Assembly: GCF_001667925.1 (NCBI RefSeq)
Contig: NZ_LZJR01000027.1
Location: 1 to 64,000 of the forward strand
Source of the DNA: Mycobacterium sp. E2479
Lineage (GTDB): Bacteria; Actinomycetota; Actinomycetes; Mycobacteriales; Mycobacteriaceae
Length of the DNA: 64,000 nt
Direction: 5' to 3'
The notes below the pieces were generated by a model that saw only the letters and a program-made list of their open reading frames with translations, did not search any database and was not told the origin of the DNA. Shown piece after piece: positions 33,261 through 42,031 of the stretch. Within the stretch, counting starts at the first letter, position 1, and each line of letters starts with the position of its first letter. Made by a program: the position numbers and the translations under genes.

Positions 33261-34114
33261 AGGCCCAGCTTCAATCCTGCGCCGGCGTCGACGAATATCT
33301 GCTGTCCGGTAACGTAACGGGATTCGTCCGACGCCAGGTACACCACCAGGTGGGAGACATCATGCGGCTCGATCCACGGGACGGGCATCGCCTGCAGGAT
33401 CGGAAAGACGATTTCGGCGTCCTCGCGGCTCGGTTCGGGCAGGTCCGGACGAAACGTCCGGTACATCGGGAGGTTATGCAGCATCCCGGTGTTGACGTTG
33501 GTCGGGTGCACGGTGTTGATCCGGATCTGCTCGGGTGCCAGCGTCAAGGCCAGCCCCTTCGTGTACTCGCACAGCATCTTCTTCGCCAGTCCGTAGCCGG
33601 CGCCCCCGGGACCTTGCGGCCCACCGCCGGTGGCCAGGTCTTTCTGCGGAACCAGTCCGGCGATCGAGCCGGTGACAATTATCGACGCACCCGAGCGCAG
33701 GTGTTCCATGCTGATATGAATGGTGTTGATGACACCAACGAAGTCGACGTCGAAGGCATCGGTGAAACCGCGTGACGGAACATCGTTGCCTAGCGGGCAG
33801 ATGCCTGCGTTCGCCACGACGACATGGAGGCCGCCCAACTCGGCGACGGCCTCGTCGATCGCCTTCTTCAGCGCGGCGCGGTCGCGGACGTCGACGACCG
33901 CTGAAACCGCGCGGCGACCCGACTTTTCGACGAGCTTGACCGTCTCGTCCAGATCCTCCCTGGTAGCAAGCGGGTACTCGTTGGTTTCGATGTCGGCGCA
34001 CATGTCCAGCGCGATGATGTCGGCGCCCTCGTCGGCAAGATGGACCGCGTGGCTGCGGCCCTGTCCGCGGGCGGCACCGGTTATCACGGCCACCTTGCCG
34101 TTCAAGCGCTGCAT
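33257..34114 (-). CDS. Mycofactocin-type SDR oxidoreductase
   Basis: A 285-residue SDR of the TIGR03971 type: VAVITGAARGQGRSHAVHLADEG, ALDMCADIETNEYPLATREDLDETV, VVANAGI, a Y-G-L-A-K catalytic pair and YVTGQQIFVDAGAGL. Members retain a tightly bound nicotinamide that is re-oxidised through mycofactocin rather than exchanging free NAD. Predicted to oxidise an alcohol from the pathway. ATG 34114 is chosen because GGAGG lies 5 nt upstream and the family usually begins a few residues before the glycine motif. Transcribed from the operator-bearing promoter at 34222-34250. Confidence 0.9.
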   Translation of the reverse strand: MQRLNGKVAVITGAARGQGRSHAVHLADEGADIIALDMCADIETNEYPLATREDLDETVKLVEKSGRRAVSAVVDVRDRAALKKAIDEAVAELGGLHVVVANAGICPLGNDVPSRGFTDAFDVDFVGVINTIHISMEHLRSGASIIVTGSIAGLVPQKDLATGGGPQGPGGAGYGLAKKMLCEYTKGLALTLAPEQIRINTVHPTNVNTGMLHNLPMYRTFRPDLPEPSREDAEIVFPILQAMPVPWIEPHDVSHLVVYLASDESRYVTGQQIFVDAGAGLKLGL

Positions 34115-34221
34115 CTGCTCCTCCATGGTCATTCGACGAGCCAGCTGCTCGGCCGCACACCCGGCACAAGCCACAGGACCGTTGTTCCTGCGGGCGCCGC
34201 GACCCCCGACAGCATTATTGG

Positions 34222-34250
34222 ATAATAGAACACTCAGTGTTAATCTGTCA
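34222..34250 (-). promoter_or_regulatory. Promoter with embedded operator (22-bp element, copy 8)
   Basis: On the minus strand: -35 TGACAG (34250-34245), 17-bp spacer, -10 TATTAT (34227-34222). The spacer holds the near-perfect repeat GAACAC-TCA-GTGTTA (34228-34242). The stretch AGTGTTCTATTAT is identical to that of the promoter at 27513-27541. The 22-bp element spans 34227-34248. It also lies upstream of the divergent SDR at 34297. Confidence 0.65.
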
Positions 34251-34296
34251 CGTGTGTGGATACGGCGCCTAGTCTGATTCGCGTGAGGGAAAGCGA

Positions 34297-35112
34297 GTGA
34301 CGCTGCACCGCGAGGCCGCGTCCCTGGACGGCCGGGTGGCCGTGGTGACGGGAGGCGGGGCCGGCATCGGCCGCGCCGTTGCGTCAGCGTTCGCTGAATT
34401 CGGCGCAAAGGTCTCAATTTGGGAAAGGGATGCGCAGACGGCGACAGCTGCGGCCCGGGAAATCGACGGCCTCGCGTGCGTCACCGACGTCCGCGACGCT
34501 GAGCAGGTTGATGCCGCCCTGGCCGCCACCGTCGAGAAGCTAGGAACCCCAAACCTATTGGTGAACAATGCCGGTGGAGTCTTTTGGTGTGGTCTGCTCG
34601 AAACCTCCCCCAACGGATGGGACGCGTTGATCCGCATCAACCTGACCCAGGTCTTGCTGTGCACTCAACGGGTCGCCCGCGCCATGGTCGAAGCCGGCAC
34701 GGGCGGCAGCATCATCAACGTCAGCACGATCGAGGCGGTGCGGGCGGCGCCCGGGTTTGCCGCCTATGCAGCGGCGAAGGCCGGGGTTGTTAACTTTACG
34801 AAAACCGCTGCGCTCGAACTCGCGCCGCACGGTATCCGTGTCAACGGATTGGCTCCCGACTTCACCCTGACCGAAAGCCTCGCGAAGATGGCCCCTGCCG
34901 GGGCCGAGAACGCCAGATTCATGGTGCCGATGGGCAGAGCCGGCCACGTCGACGAAATGGCAGGGGCAGCCGTCTTTTTGGCCAGCGATCTCAGTGCATA
35001 CGTGACCGGACAGACATTGCATGTCGACGGCGGTACGGCAGCGGCTGGGGGCTGGTACCACCATCCCCAGACCGGGCACTACATCCTCGGCCAGCCGACG
35101 CCCATCACTTGA
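34297..35112 (+). CDS. Short-chain dehydrogenase/reductase
   Basis: A 271-residue classical SDR starting GTG 34297 after GAGGGAAAG. VVTGGGAGIGRAVA, LVNNAGGVFW, NVSTIEAVR and Y-A-A-A-K are complete, and YVTGQTLHVDGG is the usual C-terminal strand. A 30-residue tail rich in His, Tyr and Pro extends past the family end. Oxidises or reduces a ring or acyl alcohol with NAD(P). Divergent from the mycofactocin SDR with a shared operator; two dehydrogenases on one switch suggest sequential alcohol steps. Confidence 0.87.
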   Translation: MTLHREAASLDGRVAVVTGGGAGIGRAVASAFAEFGAKVSIWERDAQTATAAAREIDGLACVTDVRDAEQVDAALAATVEKLGTPNLLVNNAGGVFWCGLLETSPNGWDALIRINLTQVLLCTQRVARAMVEAGTGGSIINVSTIEAVRAAPGFAAYAAAKAGVVNFTKTAALELAPHGIRVNGLAPDFTLTESLAKMAPAGAENARFMVPMGRAGHVDEMAGAAVFLASDLSAYVTGQTLHVDGGTAAAGGWYHHPQTGHYILGQPTPIT

Positions 35113-35193
35113 TGCGACCCCATAGAAGTCAAATGCAATGCATCCGTTCATGACTCATCCCATCCACACGTTGGAAGACATCGACCAATAACT

Positions 35194-35772
35194 GTGGCGG
35201 AGGAGGATTCGGTGGTCACGATAGATCCAGCCGTACAAGCCATGCTGGCGCGCGAAGAGATTCGCCAACTGCCGTTTCGCTACGCCACCGCGATCGAAAC
35301 CCGCGACGCCGACGCGATGGCTGATCTGTTCGTCCCGCATGCGCGGTTCGGTGATTATGGAGAGGGTCGCGACGGCGCGCGCCGTCTCATGTCCGACAGC
35401 CTCGACGCCAGCGTGTTCGCTGTCATTCTGGTCGCCAACCACCTCATCGAGCTCGACACCGAGGACAGGGCACACGGGCAGGTCTGGGCGCAGTGCTTCG
35501 CTCAGGCGCACGCCGAGGGATTCATCGAACAGCTCATCAAGTACGAGGACCGCTACGAGAAACACGAAGAGCGTTGGTGTTTCTTGCACCGCCGGCATCG
35601 GCTGTTCTACGGCGTCAACAGGCCCACCTCACCACTGACGCAAAGCGCCGCAGACTGGCCGCGAAATCAGACTGGCGTCGGAGATCTGCCGCTGGCCGAT
35701 CCGGTGTTCGTCGCCTGGTGGAGCAATGCAACGAAAACCGCTGTGCCACAATCTGATAGAGAACAGCCGTGA
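35194..35772 (+). CDS. SnoaL-like protein
   Basis: A 192-residue SnoaL_4-type protein: AMLAREEIRQLPFRYATAIETRDADAMADLFVPHA, a LVANHLIELDTEDRAHGQVW strand and YEDRYEKHEERWCFLHRRHRLFYGV. Resembles the proteins at 5209 and 16082. GTG 35194 is used. Its end overlaps the SMP-30-like gene (GTGA at 35769). Could be a hydratase, dehydratase or non-catalytic subunit; no catalytic motif is decisive. Confidence 0.75.
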   Translation: MAEEDSVVTIDPAVQAMLAREEIRQLPFRYATAIETRDADAMADLFVPHARFGDYGEGRDGARRLMSDSLDASVFAVILVANHLIELDTEDRAHGQVWAQCFAQAHAEGFIEQLIKYEDRYEKHEERWCFLHRRHRLFYGVNRPTSPLTQSAADWPRNQTGVGDLPLADPVFVAWWSNATKTAVPQSDREQP

Positions 35773-36713
35773 TGAATCGCTGCCTTGCCGACGGCTTAGC
35801 CTTCCCGGAGAGTCCGATCGCCTTGGATGACGGCTCCGTTCTGGTGTCGGAGATGGCGGCCGGCCGGATCTCTCGAGTCCGCCCCGATGGGGCTACCGAG
35901 ACAGTCGCCCACACGGGTGGCGGACCCAACGGCGTGGTCAAACTCCCCGATGGACGGTTGATCGTGTGTCAAAACGGCGGGTCCAAGTTCGGGGTCGGGC
36001 CGTGGCCATACGACTTCAACGGCTGCGTAAACATCTTCCGGCCGATAGGGCCGCCCGACGAACCCGTCACCCCCGCGCTGCAAATCATCGAATCCGACGG
36101 TAGCGTCAGCACGCTCGCTACCGAGTTCAGCACGCGTTCCGGTAAGACGCTGCCTCTGGTGCGGCCCAGCGACATTTGCGCTGACAGCCACGGCGGCTTC
36201 TATCTGACCGACGCAGGAACGGCACAGAGCCGCACCCGCAGCGTGACCGGACTCCTCTATGGCACGGTCGACGGCGACCTGCGTGAAATTATCTACCCGC
36301 TCGAGATGCCGAATGGGGTCGCGTTGTCACCCGACGGCTCGTCGCTATACGTGGCAGAGACGCGCACGCGCCGTATTTGGGAATTCAAGCTCGACGGACC
36401 GGGCGTGGTGGGCCGGGCGCGGGGTCTGGCGACGGTGCCGAGCGGCGGCCCGCTGAACGTTGGAGGGGCCGACGGGCTGTGCGTAGACCCCGCCGGCCGA
36501 ATCCTCGTCGCGACCCTGGGGACGGGCGGGGTCACCGTCTTGTCCTCGACCGGCGACTTTCTAGGTGCGATTCCCGCCGACGACCCGATGACCACCAATG
36601 TCGCATTGAGCAGCGATGCCCGCACCCTATTCATGACGCTCGCATCATCGGGACGACTGATGAGCATCGCGAACTGGTTGGACAACTCGAGCATTGCGCG
36701 GGCGTCACCGTGA
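35769..36713 (+). CDS. SMP-30/gluconolactonase-like beta-propeller hydrolase
   Basis: A 314-residue protein with propeller-type repeats. FPESPIALDDGSVLVSEM at the N-terminus supplies the first metal-binding Glu, followed by GGGPNGVVKLPDGRLIVCQN, RPSDICADSHGGFYLTDAG, MPNGVALSPDGSSLYVAET and GADGLCVDPAGRILVAT. SMP-30 enzymes are Ca/Zn lactonases, so it could open a lactone produced in the pathway, for example after Baeyer-Villiger-type oxidation; that link is inferred. Overlaps its neighbours on both sides by 4 nt. Confidence 0.85.
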   Translation: MMNRCLADGLAFPESPIALDDGSVLVSEMAAGRISRVRPDGATETVAHTGGGPNGVVKLPDGRLIVCQNGGSKFGVGPWPYDFNGCVNIFRPIGPPDEPVTPALQIIESDGSVSTLATEFSTRSGKTLPLVRPSDICADSHGGFYLTDAGTAQSRTRSVTGLLYGTVDGDLREIIYPLEMPNGVALSPDGSSLYVAETRTRRIWEFKLDGPGVVGRARGLATVPSGGPLNVGGADGLCVDPAGRILVATLGTGGVTVLSSTGDFLGAIPADDPMTTNVALSSDARTLFMTLASSGRLMSIANWLDNSSIARASP

Positions 36714-38251
36714 AAACCTCGCTTGCCGAACGTCGCCTGCCGTTCGCTCGCACCGGCAGATCTCTGGTCATTTCGGGGGCGATCGTTCCGACTTTCACGG
36801 GCTCGGCGCTGATCGCAGCACTGACCGCCTGGGCCTTGCCCACCGGTGCGGCGCTGAGCAAACACCATGTGATGTTGGTCAATATCGTTGCCGCACTGTG
36901 CTACTCCGGCACCGTCTTGCCCTTGGCCGGGTTATGGGCGTACATCTGGATGAGCCTGCCTGCGGGGGCAAGCGATGTCACCGTGCGCCGCGTCGTCCTG
37001 GCCATCCCAATGAGGATGGCGGTAGTCCACGGGACCGTATGGTCGGCAGCGGCCGCGGTTTTTGCGCTCATCAACATCCACACACCCTGGCTGGCCGCGA
37101 CGCTGGGGGTGTCGATTCTGCTCGGTGCCATCGTGACAACCGCACTGGCCTATTGGATGTGCAGGATTTCGCTGCGGCCGACGGCGGCCAGGTTGCTCAC
37201 CGACAACCCGCCGACACGCCCGCGGGGGCCCGGTCTTCGGTTGCGTGCCGTGAGCGCCTGGGTAATAGGAACGGGAGTTCCGACGCTGATGGTCATGCTG
37301 GTCGCCGAAAGCGCCTTGTACGTCGAATATTCCGCGCATCGACTTGCGCTTCTCGTTCTCGTACTCGGGGGGTGCGCCATGGCCTGCGGCCTGGTAATCG
37401 CCGCCTTCAACGCGTCGACCATCGCCGACCCCATCGACGAGATAAGGCGGGGTATGCGGTACGTCGAGCGGGGCGACTTCGACGTATCGGTTCCCGTCTT
37501 CGACGCCTCTGAGCTCGGGCTGCTGCAGGCCGGCTTCAACACCATGGCCAGTGGACTTCGCGAACGTGAGCGCCTACGCGATCTGTTCGGTCGGCACGTC
37601 GGCCGTGACGTAGCGCGCCTGGCGGAGCAAGTCGCCCGCAATGGGGTCGAGACCGAAATGGGCGGTGCGAAATGCGAAGTAGCGGTGTTGTTCGTCGATC
37701 TGGTTGGCTCGACACGGCTGGCCACCACACTAGACCCGGACGAACTGGTGATCATGCTCAACGAGTTCTTCGCCGTGGTCGTCAGCGTCGTTGAGCGCCA
37801 CAACGGTTTGATCAACAAGTTCGAGGGCGACGCCGCCCTGGCAGTTTTCGGCGCCCCGAATGCCAACGCCCGGGCCGCCGCGGACGCACTCGCGACGGCG
37901 CGTGAGCTCAACATCCGACTCAACCGGGCGAACGAGGACATCAAGGTCGGCATTGGGGTGTCGGCCGGCAAGGCGGTCGCCGGAAACATCGGCGACCCCA
38001 ACCGGTACGAGTACACGGTGATCGGAGACCCGGTCAACGAGGCGGCACGGCTGACCGAGGTCGCCAAGCTGTCCGACGGTGTCGCAGCGTCGGGTGCGGC
38101 GCTGAGCCGGGCGGATGAGTCGGAGAGGCGGCGGTGGCGCGTCATCGACTCCAAAGTGTTGCGCGGACGAGACAATCCGACCCAAATCGCCGTTCCAATC
38201 GATCAATGGCTCAAACCTTCTGAGACTTCTGCTCCTCCATCTTGTTCATGA
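36710..38251 (+). CDS. Membrane adenylate/guanylate cyclase with HAMP domain
   Basis: A 513-residue protein: about six helices in residues 15-235, a HAMP linker (ADPIDEIRRGMRYVERGDFDV, about 239-290), and a class III cyclase domain from about 315. Metal-binding Asp330 (VLFVDLVGSTRLA) and Asp374 (KFEGDAALAVF), purine-contact Lys370 and Asp440, and transition-state Asn443/Arg447 are present, so it is predicted active. Architecture matches the M. tuberculosis Rv1318c-Rv1320c group. GTG 36710 overlaps the SMP-30 stop. Its last 41 nt overlap the convergent amidohydrolase gene. Confidence 0.9.
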   Translation: MKTSLAERRLPFARTGRSLVISGAIVPTFTGSALIAALTAWALPTGAALSKHHVMLVNIVAALCYSGTVLPLAGLWAYIWMSLPAGASDVTVRRVVLAIPMRMAVVHGTVWSAAAAVFALINIHTPWLAATLGVSILLGAIVTTALAYWMCRISLRPTAARLLTDNPPTRPRGPGLRLRAVSAWVIGTGVPTLMVMLVAESALYVEYSAHRLALLVLVLGGCAMACGLVIAAFNASTIADPIDEIRRGMRYVERGDFDVSVPVFDASELGLLQAGFNTMASGLRERERLRDLFGRHVGRDVARLAEQVARNGVETEMGGAKCEVAVLFVDLVGSTRLATTLDPDELVIMLNEFFAVVVSVVERHNGLINKFEGDAALAVFGAPNANARAAADALATARELNIRLNRANEDIKVGIGVSAGKAVAGNIGDPNRYEYTVIGDPVNEAARLTEVAKLSDGVAASGAALSRADESERRRWRVIDSKVLRGRDNPTQIAVPIDQWLKPSETSAPPSCS

Positions 38252-39506
38252 AAGCCTCCATGCCGACCCCGCCATGCCTTGCCATGACCTCGTCGTAGTC
38301 ATAGTCGGCTGGGTTGCCGTCATTCGGGCGCCACCCGGAGTCCGCCGTGCAGGACTTGAAGCCCTCCTCCGGGAATGCATACCAGCGCCGAGTGTTGAGC
38401 TCGACGATCTTGGCAGCTTCCTCGTCGGGTACATCGGCCAGCATTTCCTCGGCGCGCGCTCGGCTCTTGGGCCAGAACGAGTCCGAGTGCGGATAGTCGC
38501 ACTCCCAGGTGATGTTGTCTATTCCGATCTGGTGCCGCATAGCCATCCCGACTTCGTCTTCGATAAAGCATCCGGAGATGTTGCGCCGGAACAGCTCCGA
38601 TGGCGCCACGGTCGGGTGAATGTTTTGGTAGTACTTGTGTTTGCGCCAGACGTAATCCGCGCGCTCGACCAGGTAGGGCATCCAGCCGACGCCACCTTCG
38701 GAGAACGCCACTTTGAGGTTCGGGTGCTTATGGAACACCGGCGAGAAGATGAGCTCGGTGGCCGCGGCCATCGATGTGGTGCCCATCAACGTGATCATCA
38801 CGGCGAACGGGCCCTCCGGCGCCGTCTGGGGCGGGAATCCGCCACTGCCGAAGTGCATCACCGCCGTCAGATTCGTCTCTTCCAACGCCGACCACACCGG
38901 CTCCCAGTACGCGGTGTGATAACTGGGCAGCTTAAGGTTGGTCGGGTTATCGGGGAGGCCGATCGCCCGGGCTCCCTTGGCCGCCACTCGCTCGATCTCG
39001 GCGACGATGAGCGCTGGATCCCACAGCGGAGTGATCGCCATAGGGATGAAACGGGCGGGGTCTGTAGCGCACCACTCATCGAGGGAGAAGTCGTTCCACG
39101 CCTTGACGCCCAGCAGCGCCAGTTCCTTGTCCTCCCCCTCGAGGAAGACCGTGCCGCAGAATCGGGGAAACGACGGAAAGCACAACATTCCATGGACACC
39201 ATCGATGTCCATGTCGGCCAGGCGGGCCTTCGGGTCATAGCATCCAGGGATCATGTCGGCGTAGCGGATCGGATCGACGCCGAACTCTTCCGGGGGCTTG
39301 CCCGCGACCGCGTTCAGCCCGATGTTGGGATACGGTCGGCCCTCATAGACCCACTGCTGCGTAGGCGGAGCACCCTCGCGCGGGAAGTCGACGATGCGAG
39401 GACCCTGGTCGATGTACTTCTTCGGCAGCCTGTCGATCCAGACATGGGGTGGCTCGATGAGGTGATCGTCGACCGACAGAAGTTTCATCGATGGTTGCAG
39501 CGGCAT
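38211..39506 (-). CDS. Amidohydrolase-family (PF04909) metal-dependent hydrolase
   Basis: A 431-residue TIM-barrel protein. SVDDHLIEPPHVW is the N-terminal metal region (the usual D-x-H is D-D-H-L). MHFGSGG, AFSEGGVGWMPYLVERADYVW and ECDYPHSDSFWP carry further ligand candidates. The family includes decarboxylases and ring or beta-diketone hydrolases. Related to the 55773-57092 protein, and like it encoded near a FadE pair. Single minus-strand gene with a 22-bp element upstream; it converges on the cyclase with a 41-nt overlap. Confidence 0.87.
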   Translation of the reverse strand: MPLQPSMKLLSVDDHLIEPPHVWIDRLPKKYIDQGPRIVDFPREGAPPTQQWVYEGRPYPNIGLNAVAGKPPEEFGVDPIRYADMIPGCYDPKARLADMDIDGVHGMLCFPSFPRFCGTVFLEGEDKELALLGVKAWNDFSLDEWCATDPARFIPMAITPLWDPALIVAEIERVAAKGARAIGLPDNPTNLKLPSYHTAYWEPVWSALEETNLTAVMHFGSGGFPPQTAPEGPFAVMITLMGTTSMAAATELIFSPVFHKHPNLKVAFSEGGVGWMPYLVERADYVWRKHKYYQNIHPTVAPSELFRRNISGCFIEDEVGMAMRHQIGIDNITWECDYPHSDSFWPKSRARAEEMLADVPDEEAAKIVELNTRRWYAFPEEGFKSCTADSGWRPNDGNPADYDYDEVMARHGGVGMEAFMNKMEEQKSQKV

Positions 39507-39549
39507 CGTCGCGTCCTCAACTTTTCTAATTCATGCGTTACAGTACAAC

Positions 39550-39571
39550 TAAACACTTTATGCCTAACTGA
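39550..39571 (-). promoter_or_regulatory. 22-bp island element, copy 9 (weak)
   Basis: Minus-strand reading: left TCAGTT, right GTGTTTA, about 12 of 22 positions like the better copies. It lies 43 bp upstream of the amidohydrolase start and near the divergent small gene at 39626. Confidence 0.3.
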
Positions 39572-39625
39572 CTATAACGCCGATCTCCACCTAGGCTCAA
39601 ACCAAAGGTGCACTGAGGAGAGACG

Positions 39626-39832
39626 ATGGACCCGCATGAGCGCATCCCCCATGACGACTGGGCCGACCAGGATTTGCTCACCAAGGGTGAAGCGGCCGAA
39701 CGGCTCTCCGCGGAGATAGCCGAGGTCAACGCGAAACTCAGCGTGGCCCATGCGGGTGACGAGATCCTCGAACGGCGGCTCAACGGTCTCAAAGAGGCGT
39801 ACAGACACCTGACCGAGGCCGAACCAGGGTAA
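39626..39832 (+). CDS. Small coiled-coil protein, unknown
   Basis: A 68-residue acidic protein, mostly helical: KGEAAERLSAEIAEVNAKLSVA then ILERRLNGLKEAYRHL form a likely helical hairpin or coiled coil. The ATG follows a GAGGAGAG ribosome site, supporting a real gene. It is the only plus-strand gene between two minus-strand operons and ends 11 bp before the convergent FadE stop. Function unknown; size suggests a small regulator or a binding partner. Confidence 0.65.
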   Translation: MDPHERIPHDDWADQDLLTKGEAAERLSAEIAEVNAKLSVAHAGDEILERRLNGLKEAYRHLTEAEPG

Positions 39833-39843
39833 CCGGCACCTGC

Positions 39844-40983
39844 TCAGGCGCGTGGCAGTCCAAGCACGCGCTGCGCGACGATGTTGCGCTGGATTTGCGC
39901 AGTGCCCCCGTAGATGCCGGCAGCGCGCGACCACAGGTAGATGTCCCATTCCAGGCCCTCGGTGAGCAGAGGGCCGCTGGCGCACAGATCCATCATGGTG
40001 TGACCCAAGTACTGGTCGGCCCGGGCCATGAGCAGCTTGTCGACCGACCCCTCCGGCCCCGGAAGTTTTCCGCGTTGGCGCTCCGTGAGTGAGCGCTGAA
40101 CCTTGATCTGGAGAGCGCGTAACTCCACGTAGGCCTGCCCAAGCCGGGCCCGCGCCGCGGGTGAGTCGAGGAGCCAGCCGGTCCGGACGTCGTTCTCGAG
40201 CCGCCGCAATTGTGTCGAGAGCCGGCTGACCCAGTTGATGTCGCCGGGACCCCGCTCGTAGGCCAGCAGTTGGCTGGCGATGGACCAGCCCTGGCCGCGC
40301 TCACCCAGCAGATTGGCCACGGGTACGTCCACGTCGTCGAACGTGACCTCGGTGAATTCGCGGTTGCGCGCGGCATTCACAATCGGGCGGACCTGGATCC
40401 CTGGCGTCGACATCGGTACCAACAGCGCCGAGATACCTGCGTGCTTAGGGGCGTCCGGCTCAGTGCGGCACAGCAGGAAACACCAGTCGGCCACGGCCCC
40501 GAAGCTCGTCCAGATCTTGCGGCCATTGACGCGGAACCGCTGATGCCCCTCGGTCTCGATCAACTCGGCGCCGGTCTTCAGGCCCGCGAGGTCGGATCCA
40601 GCCTCGGGTTCGGAGAACCCCTGACACCACCGCACCTTTCCGGACAACAGACCGGGAAGCAGGGTGTCCCGTTGCTCGTCGGTACCGAACAACCGCAAAG
40701 CGTTGCTCAGGTGGCCGACCCCTTCAATAGGCGGGGCGCCGGCGCGGCCGAGTTCGTCATTGAGTATCGCCTCGTAGATGGGGGCCTTTCCGTGCCCTCC
40801 ATACTCGACGGGGAAAGAGAGCCCGATGTACCCAGCTTTGTAAAGCGTTTGGTGCCAAGCGTTTTGCGCATCAGCGCGGGCGGCTGGATCCTCGGGGATC
40901 GAAGCGTCCGCGGCGTGTTCGGAAAGCCACTGCCTTAGCTCGGCGCGAAACTGCGCTTCTGGCGCGTTGTCGTTGAAGTCCAT
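39844..40983 (-). CDS. Acyl-CoA dehydrogenase, FAD-binding partner of a pair
   Basis: A 379-residue acyl-CoA dehydrogenase. FPVEYGGHGKAP, FSEPEAGSDLAGLKTGA, RKIWTSFGAVADW and the C-terminal IYGGTAQIQRNIVAQRVLGLPR give the full flavin motifs. It follows another FadE-like gene by 2 bp. Actinobacterial FadE pairs such as ChsE1-ChsE2 form alpha2-beta2 tetramers in which this type supplies the FAD-binding sites and the shorter divergent partner completes the active site. Third gene of the P450-FadE-FadE operon. Confidence 0.9.
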   Translation of the reverse strand: MDFNDNAPEAQFRAELRQWLSEHAADASIPEDPAARADAQNAWHQTLYKAGYIGLSFPVEYGGHGKAPIYEAILNDELGRAGAPPIEGVGHLSNALRLFGTDEQRDTLLPGLLSGKVRWCQGFSEPEAGSDLAGLKTGAELIETEGHQRFRVNGRKIWTSFGAVADWCFLLCRTEPDAPKHAGISALLVPMSTPGIQVRPIVNAARNREFTEVTFDDVDVPVANLLGERGQGWSIASQLLAYERGPGDINWVSRLSTQLRRLENDVRTGWLLDSPAARARLGQAYVELRALQIKVQRSLTERQRGKLPGPEGSVDKLLMARADQYLGHTMMDLCASGPLLTEGLEWDIYLWSRAAGIYGGTAQIQRNIVAQRVLGLPRA

Positions 40984-40985
40984 CG

Positions 40986-42029
40986 CTACGCCAACTCTCG
41001 GTTGGCCAACCGCATCGCCGCGATGGCGTCATAGTGAACCACCTCGTCACCGAATAAGCGCCGGTCCAGCAGGGTACGACGTAGCCGCAGATGCGATATG
41101 TGCTCCCACGTGATCGCGATGCCGCCGAATACCTGAACGGTCGTCTCCACCACCTCGCGGCCCGCCGCGGCAGCGTATGCCTTCGCCGTCATCGCAGCCA
41201 ACCGCGCCTCCTCAACCGGCAGTTGGTCGATCGCCCACGCGGCGTGCCACAGGCAGCTGCGGGCGCCTTCGACTTGTACCAGGGCATCCGCGAGCAGGTG
41301 CCCCACCGCCTGGAATGAGCCGATTTTGACTCCGAACTGCGCGCGTTCACCGGCATAGCGCACCGCATCGTCGAGCGCGCCTTGCATGACGCCGACAAGG
41401 TCGGCGGCGAGCGCGGTCATCGCCAGCGACTCCACCCGCTGCCAGCGCTCATCACTGATGGGCTCTCCCGTCGCGACTGCCGAAGCTGCCAGATCGGCCG
41501 GCGTGCGGCGCAACACGCGGGTCAGGTCGAGGGCAGCCGCATTGTCACCATCAAGCGGCGCGCAGACGAGCTTGCGTTGACCATCCGTTCGGACCGCTAG
41601 TAGTGCGTGGGTAGCACCCGCCGCGTCGAATGCCACTCCTGGCTGATTCGCCGCTGCGAATCCCCCCAGGTCAATGGTCAGCACAGGCGCCGCCCGCAGG
41701 CTTCCGTCTGCGACGAGCTGCAGTTCCTTCTCGGCGCTGGCAGCCTCCAAAAGCTCGGTCGCCAGCACCGCTTGGCCTATCACCGGTACGGCGCTGAGAG
41801 TTCGTGCGAGCTGCTCGATGACGATGGCTGTTTCCACGCCGCTGGCCGGGAGTCCGCACAGGGCAGGCGAACGCAGCGTCGGCACACCAAGTTCGACAAC
41901 CTGGCGCCAGTGTGCGTCGAGCGCGCGGTCGGTAGGTAGTTGGTCGGGGCCGGTGACGCCGAGACTCTCCCCCAGCCGAGTGGCGGTGTCCTGCAGCAGT
42001 CGCTGCTCGTCGGTGAAGGCGATGTCCAT
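40986..42029 (-). CDS. Acyl-CoA dehydrogenase, divergent partner of a pair
   Basis: A 347-residue divergent acyl-CoA dehydrogenase starting IAFTDEQRLLQDTA. The central flavin loop T-E-P-x-A-G-S-D is absent; the C-terminal half keeps RAQFGVKIGSFQAVGHLLAD and VFGGIAITWEHISHLRLRR. Shorter than FAD-type FadE proteins and typical of the second subunit in heterotetramers. ATG 42029 is 2 bp after the P450 stop. Forms the pair with 39844-40983. Confidence 0.87.
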   Translation of the reverse strand: MDIAFTDEQRLLQDTATRLGESLGVTGPDQLPTDRALDAHWRQVVELGVPTLRSPALCGLPASGVETAIVIEQLARTLSAVPVIGQAVLATELLEAASAEKELQLVADGSLRAAPVLTIDLGGFAAANQPGVAFDAAGATHALLAVRTDGQRKLVCAPLDGDNAAALDLTRVLRRTPADLAASAVATGEPISDERWQRVESLAMTALAADLVGVMQGALDDAVRYAGERAQFGVKIGSFQAVGHLLADALVQVEGARSCLWHAAWAIDQLPVEEARLAAMTAKAYAAAAGREVVETTVQVFGGIAITWEHISHLRLRRTLLDRRLFGDEVVHYDAIAAMRLANRELA

Positions 42030-42031
42030 GG

